A stretch of 10,179 bases of DNA, from contig JALVAI010000150.1 in NCBI GenBank assembly GCA_027011235.1, positions 1 to 10,179 on the forward strand, in the 5' to 3' direction. The translations under genes were made by a program, and so were the position numbers. The stretch is from Desulfobulbaceae bacterium. GTDB lineage: Bacteria > Desulfobacterota > Desulfobulbia > Desulfobulbales > Desulfobulbaceae. The notes below the pieces were generated by a model. The model worked only from the letters and a program-made list of their open reading frames with translations, was not told the origin of the DNA and did not search any database. Of the stretch, positions 7,290-10,179 are shown piece after piece (the stretch's first letter is position 1; each line of letters opens with the position of its first letter).

Positions 7290-7901
7290 TTACTCGTCAA
7301 AGGCCTGTTCTGTCTTCCATTCCTGCCATACCTTGCCCACCAGGGCGGGACCCGGCTGCAGGGTTTTCTTACCCGGCTTCCAACCGGACGGGGTGGCTTC
7401 TGTCCCTTCTGACTTGCGTACATGCTGGAATGCCTGGATCTGGCGCAGGGATTCGTTGACATTTCGCCCCACCGGCGGGGTCAGCACTTCATACCCCTGG
7501 ATTACGCCATCGGGATCAATGATAAAACGACCTCGGGTTTCAACTCCGGCATCCTCATCATAAACACCATACACGGTGCCTACCTTGCCGCCGGCATCGG
7601 ACAGCATGGGAAAGGGGACTCCGCCATCCACCATTTTTTTCAGCTCATTGTCATCCCACATCTTGTGGACAAACATGGAGTCAATGCTCATGGACAGAAC
7701 TTCAACATCAAGCTTTTGAAATTCAGAGTATTTTTCAGCGACCGCTGAAATCTCGGTAGCTCAGACAAAGGTAAAATCACCTGGATAGAAACAGAGTACC
7801 ACCCATTTGCCAAGATAATCGGATAACTTGACATTAACAAATTCACCCTTATGATAGCCCGGCGCTGAAAAATCCGGGGCCTTTTGTCCCACTTTGATCA
7901 T
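7290..7901 (-). CDS. Selenocysteine-containing peroxiredoxin (AhpC/Prx1-like), read through UGA
   Basis: A thiol-type peroxidase that reduces hydrogen peroxide and alkyl hydroperoxides in the cytoplasm. The two open halves are in the same frame, separated only by TGA at 7761-7763. Reading it as selenocysteine gives 203 residues, the normal family length. The protein starts MIKVGQKAPDFSAPGY. The active site PGDFTFV-U-ATE supplies Pro40, Thr44 and Sec47 of the PxxxTxxC motif, and Arg123 in ETRGRF is the usual active-site arginine. The residue after Sec is Ala, where Pro is usual. The resolving cysteine is missing: the usual VCPxGW reads ATPSGW with Thr170. The only cysteine in this form is Cys37. 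ATG 7901 is preceded by AGGAGGTGA and is where homologues begin; an in-frame ATG at 8012, also with a good site, would add 37 residues. A nonsense mutation is the alternative, but both halves are well conserved. It lies between katG and rubrerythrin. Confidence 0.9.
7726..7754 (-). promoter_or_regulatory. Putative bacterial SECIS stem-loop
   Basis: In the mRNA, six bases separate the UGA from GAG, which pairs with CUC at the far end. Inside, after a small internal loop, UUUCAGC (7750-7744) pairs perfectly with GCUGAAA (7739-7733) around the four-base loop GGUC (7743-7740). The apical loop begins at the 18th base after the UGA, and its first two bases are G. This agrees with known bacterial SECIS elements, in which a hairpin directly behind the UGA presents a G early in a small loop for the elongation factor SelB. 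The hairpin lies wholly within the coding sequence. Confidence 0.8.
7761..7763 (-). other. In-frame UGA codon read as selenocysteine
   Basis: The codon stands exactly at the peroxidatic position, after FTFV and before ATEIS, where peroxiredoxins have cysteine (TGC or TGT). It is Sec47 counted from ATG 7901 and Sec84 from ATG 8012. No frameshift is needed to join the two halves. The genes for SelA, SelB, SelC and SelD are not in the window. Confidence 0.88.
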
Positions 7902-8012
7902 GGTTTTCACCTCCTGTACAGGTTGTTGTTTGTTTTCCTGTTCCGCGGCCGGTTGTTCACCAACCGGTCCTCCGGTGGGTCGGGCACAGCCGACACCTGC
8001 TTTTTCGGTCAT
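7902..8012 (-). CDS. Possible N-terminal extension or leader peptide of the peroxiredoxin
   Basis: A 37-codon stretch in frame with the peroxiredoxin, opened by ATG 8012 behind AGGAGGT (8023-8017). It encodes MTEKAGVGCARPTGG followed by a Gln-, Glu- and Pro-rich linker ending VQEVKT. It has no stop before the peroxiredoxin, so translation from here gives a 240-residue longer form. Near its end lies the second Shine-Dalgarno sequence (AGGAGGTGA), which opens the family-typical start at 7901. The extension contains one cysteine (Cys9), which could serve as an extra thiol. It resembles no domain I know. Confidence 0.5.
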
Positions 8013-8083
8013 AGACACCTCCTCGTGTCTGCGGGAATCATTGTCTCTAAGGATTCCCATGAGTTATGGTGAAGGATGGCTTT

Positions 8084-8111
8084 CCCTCTCCCTGACAACA
8101 GGGAGCCAGGG
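8084..8111. repeat. Stem-loop in the katG-peroxiredoxin intergenic region
   Basis: CTCCCTG (8088-8094) and CAGGGAG (8099-8105) form a perfect 7-pair stem with a 4-base loop. CCCT/AGGG extends it by four more pairs after a 2-base bulge. It is 73 bases behind the katG stop and 72 bases ahead of ATG 8012. No T-run follows on the - strand, so it may be a weak terminator of katG or a leader hairpin of the peroxiredoxin transcript. Confidence 0.45.
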
Positions 8112-8118
8112 CCTCCAC

Positions 8119-8152
8119 ATACTGTATAATCGATAACCCGTGAGGGCAAATT
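8119..8152 (-). promoter_or_regulatory. Weak candidate promoter for the peroxiredoxin gene
   Basis: Read on the - strand, TTGCCC, about 17 bases and then TACAGT resemble a sigma-70 -35/-10 pair, a little over 100 bases ahead of ATG 8012. The stretch also contains ATACTGTAT, an almost symmetrical 9-mer that could be part of an operator. The hexamers are poor matches, so this is only a suggestion. katG read-through remains an alternative source of transcript. Confidence 0.25.
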
Positions 8153-8183
8153 ATTTTTCCCGGGTCAGTGCCACCGGACATGC

Positions 8184-10179
8184 TCAGGCAATATCAAAAC
8201 GATCAAGATTCATCACCTTGTCCCAGGCAGCGATAAAATCCTGCAGAAACCTGGTCATGGAATCGTCACATGCATACACCTCCGCAATTGCCCGCAGTTG
8301 TGAATTTGCGCCAAAGACAAGATCAACCCGGGTGGCGGTCCACTTACGTTCACCGCTTTTGCGATCACGACCCTCAAACAGCTTTTCATCCGTGGAAACC
8401 GGGGTCCAGCTTGTGTCCATATCCATCAGATTGACAAAAAAGTCATTGGTGAGTGTTTCGGGCCGACTGGTGAAGACACCATGTTCCGACTGGTTGTAAT
8501 TTGCGCCTAAAACACGCAATCCGCCGATGAGAACCGTCATTTCCGGAGCGGTCAGGGTCAAGAGCTGTGCCCGGTCCAGCAACAGTTCCTCTGCCCGAAT
8601 TTTCAGGGCTTCCGGCAAATAATTACGAAACCCGTCTGCCACCGGCTCAAGCACGGTAAAGGACTGCACATCGGTCTGCTCCTGTGAGGCATCCGTGCGG
8701 CCGGGAGTGAAGGGTACGGTCAGGTCATGGCCGGCGTTGCGGGCAGCCTGCTCAATGGCCGCGCAGCCGGCAAGGACAATCAGGTCGGCAAGTGAAACCT
8801 TTGTATTGTCTTTGCGGGAAGTATTGAATTTCTGCTGGATACCGGCCAGGGTATCCAGAACCGGCGCCAGCCGGGCCGGCTGGTTGACCTGCCAATCCTT
8901 TTGCGGCGCAAGACGGATGCGGGCCCCGTTGGCGCCGCCACGTTTATCGGAGCCGCGAAAGGTGGAAGCCGATGCCCAGGCGGTGAAGACCAGATCGGAA
9001 ATCGAAACGCCTGCGGCAAGGATATCTTTCTTGAGTTCGGCAATTTCCCCGGCGCCAATCAGGTCGTGATCAACGGCTGGTACAGGATCCTGCCAGATCA
9101 GTTCCTCGGACGGAACCTCAGGGCCAAGATAACGCGAGCGCGGCCCCATGTCGCGATGGGTCAGCTTGAACCAGGCCCTGGCAAAGGCATCTTCAAACTC
9201 TTCCGGGTTTTCATGAAATCGTTTTGCAATCGGCCCGTATACCGGATCCATCCTGAGGGCAAGGTCTGTGGTCAACATGATGGGCGCATGCCGTTTTGAC
9301 GGATCATGGGCATCCGGGACCGCGTCCGCGGCGGCAGGATCGGTGGGAACCCACTGGTAGGCACCGGCAGGACTCTTTTCCAGGTTCCAGTCATAACGAA
9401 ACAGGGTATCGAAAAAACTGTTGTCCCAACGGATGGGCGTTGGGGTCCAGGCCCCTTCCAGGCCACTGGAGATTGTATCGGCGCCATGGCCGCTGCCAAA
9501 TTCATTTTTCCAGCCCAAACCCTGCTCCTCGATGGGGGCGCCTTCAGGCTCCGGCCCTACATATTTACCGGGATCAGCGGCGCCATGGCACTTGCCAAAG
9601 GTATGGCCCCCGGCAACAAGGGCCACCGTTTCCTCATTATTCATTCCCATCCGGGCAAAACTCATGCGTATGTCACGGGCGGCCGCAAGGACATTTGGTT
9701 CACCATTGGGTCCTTCCGGATTGACATAGATCAGTCCCATCTGAACCGCGGCCAGGGGATTTTCAAGCATGTCGCCATGACCATGCCGTTTGTCTCCAAG
9801 CCATTCGGTTTCAGGGCCCCAGTAAATATCTTCTTCCGGCTCCCATATATCCTCACGGCCTCCACCAAAGCCAAAGGTTTTCAAGCCCATGGATTCAAGG
9901 GCGCAGTTGCCGGCAAGAATCATCAGGTCCGCCCAGGATATCCCGTTGCCATATTTCTTCTTGATCGGCCAGAGCAGTCGGCGTGCCTTGTCGAGATTGA
10001 CATTGTCGGGCCAGCTGTTCAGGGGGGCAAAGCGTTGACTTCCTGTTGCGGCGCCGCCACGTCCATCGGCGGCCCGATAGGTGCCGGCACTGTGCCATGC
10101 CATCCGGATGAAAAAGGGGCCATAATGTCCATAATCCGCCGGCCACCACGGTTGTGAACTGGTCATCAATGCGTAAAGG
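8184..10179 (-). CDS. katG: Catalase-peroxidase KatG, 5' end beyond the window
   Basis: A haem b enzyme that dismutates hydrogen peroxide to water and oxygen and also has peroxidase activity. 664 residues are visible, ending at TGA 8184; about 70 N-terminal residues lie beyond the right edge. The frame runs open into the edge as LYALMTSSQ, so the ATG at 10166 is not the true start. The N-terminal catalytic half has the distal site RMAWHSAGTYR (Arg, Trp and His at about 10092-10106). It also has the tyrosine of GLIYVNPEGPNGEPN and the methionine of RMGMNNEE, the Trp-Tyr-Met set that forms the covalent adduct typical of KatG. The proximal haem histidine is in AGGHTFGKCHGA, and the conserved proximal Trp region is RWDNSFF. 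The C-terminal non-haem repeat is intact (VFTAWASASTFRGSDKRGG). It is the first of three peroxide-defence genes on this strand, 171 bases ahead of the peroxiredoxin's upstream start. Confidence 0.97.
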   Translation of the reverse strand, partial: LYALMTSSQPWWPADYGHYGPFFIRMAWHSAGTYRAADGRGGAATGSQRFAPLNSWPDNVNLDKARRLLWPIKKKYGNGISWADLMILAGNCALESMGLKTFGFGGGREDIWEPEEDIYWGPETEWLGDKRHGHGDMLENPLAAVQMGLIYVNPEGPNGEPNVLAAARDIRMSFARMGMNNEETVALVAGGHTFGKCHGAADPGKYVGPEPEGAPIEEQGLGWKNEFGSGHGADTISSGLEGAWTPTPIRWDNSFFDTLFRYDWNLEKSPAGAYQWVPTDPAAADAVPDAHDPSKRHAPIMLTTDLALRMDPVYGPIAKRFHENPEEFEDAFARAWFKLTHRDMGPRSRYLGPEVPSEELIWQDPVPAVDHDLIGAGEIAELKKDILAAGVSISDLVFTAWASASTFRGSDKRGGANGARIRLAPQKDWQVNQPARLAPVLDTLAGIQQKFNTSRKDNTKVSLADLIVLAGCAAIEQAARNAGHDLTVPFTPGRTDASQEQTDVQSFTVLEPVADGFRNYLPEALKIRAEELLLDRAQLLTLTAPEMTVLIGGLRVLGANYNQSEHGVFTSRPETLTNDFFVNLMDMDTSWTPVSTDEKLFEGRDRKSGERKWTATRVDLVFGANSQLRAIAEVYACDDSMTRFLQDFIAAWDKVMNLDRFDIA

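Noticed and set aside
7290..7691. A separate truncated peroxiredoxin fragment starting MSIDSMF
   Set aside because: It is in the same frame as the upstream half, and joining them through one TGA restores a full-length protein with the active site at the TGA. It is the 3' part of one selenoprotein gene.
8160..8183. TGGCAC on the - strand behind katG as a sigma-54 -24 element
   Set aside because: The bases at the -12 position read CGGG instead of TTGC, so the second half of the promoter is missing.
9306..10157. A 283-residue open frame on the + strand within katG
   Set aside because: It is antisense to well-conserved katG coding sequence, and its product is Gly/Arg/Pro-rich with no recognisable domain, as expected of a shadow frame.

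Overview
The window looks like chromosomal DNA of an anaerobic, probably sulfate-reducing Desulfobacterota (Deltaproteobacteria), perhaps of the Desulfobulbales. This is inferred from the gene content: a sigma-54-type regulator remnant, a multi-PAS hybrid kinase, a 191-residue rubrerythrin of the Desulfovibrio type, and a peroxiredoxin whose catalytic cysteine codon is an in-frame UGA. No rRNA or other phylogenetic marker is present, so the assignment is tentative.

Left part, + strand (1-6420). The first 56 bases appear to be the last codons of a Fis-type (NtrC-family) response regulator. After a gene-free stretch comes a soluble hybrid histidine kinase with four PAS domains and a C-terminal receiver. 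A second gene-free stretch (3424-3864) carries a near-consensus sigma-54 promoter at 3759-3773. It leads into a compact three-gene operon with good ribosome binding sites: a secreted family-3 amino-acid-binding protein, a DAACS-family (glutamate/aspartate type) symporter, and a 94-residue protein of unknown function. Binding proteins of this family normally feed ABC permeases, so pairing one with a DAACS symporter and no ABC gene is unusual. A natural reading is that the kinase and a sigma-54 activator control acidic amino acid uptake. A strong bidirectional terminator (6491-6535) closes the operon.

Right part, - strand (6586-10179). Three peroxide-defence genes follow each other in the order katG (5' end beyond the window), peroxiredoxin, rubrerythrin. 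The peroxiredoxin is the main find. Its frame is interrupted by one TGA, exactly where the FTFVC-type motif needs its peroxidatic cysteine, and a stem-loop of bacterial SECIS geometry starts seven bases later. It is best annotated as one selenoprotein (Sec47 from the internal start), not as two fragments. The canonical resolving cysteine is replaced by threonine, so it probably recycles by an atypical route. The gene also has two in-frame starts, each with its own Shine-Dalgarno sequence.

The two halves are convergent and share the terminator. No mobile element, CRISPR array, tRNA or rRNA gene was seen.
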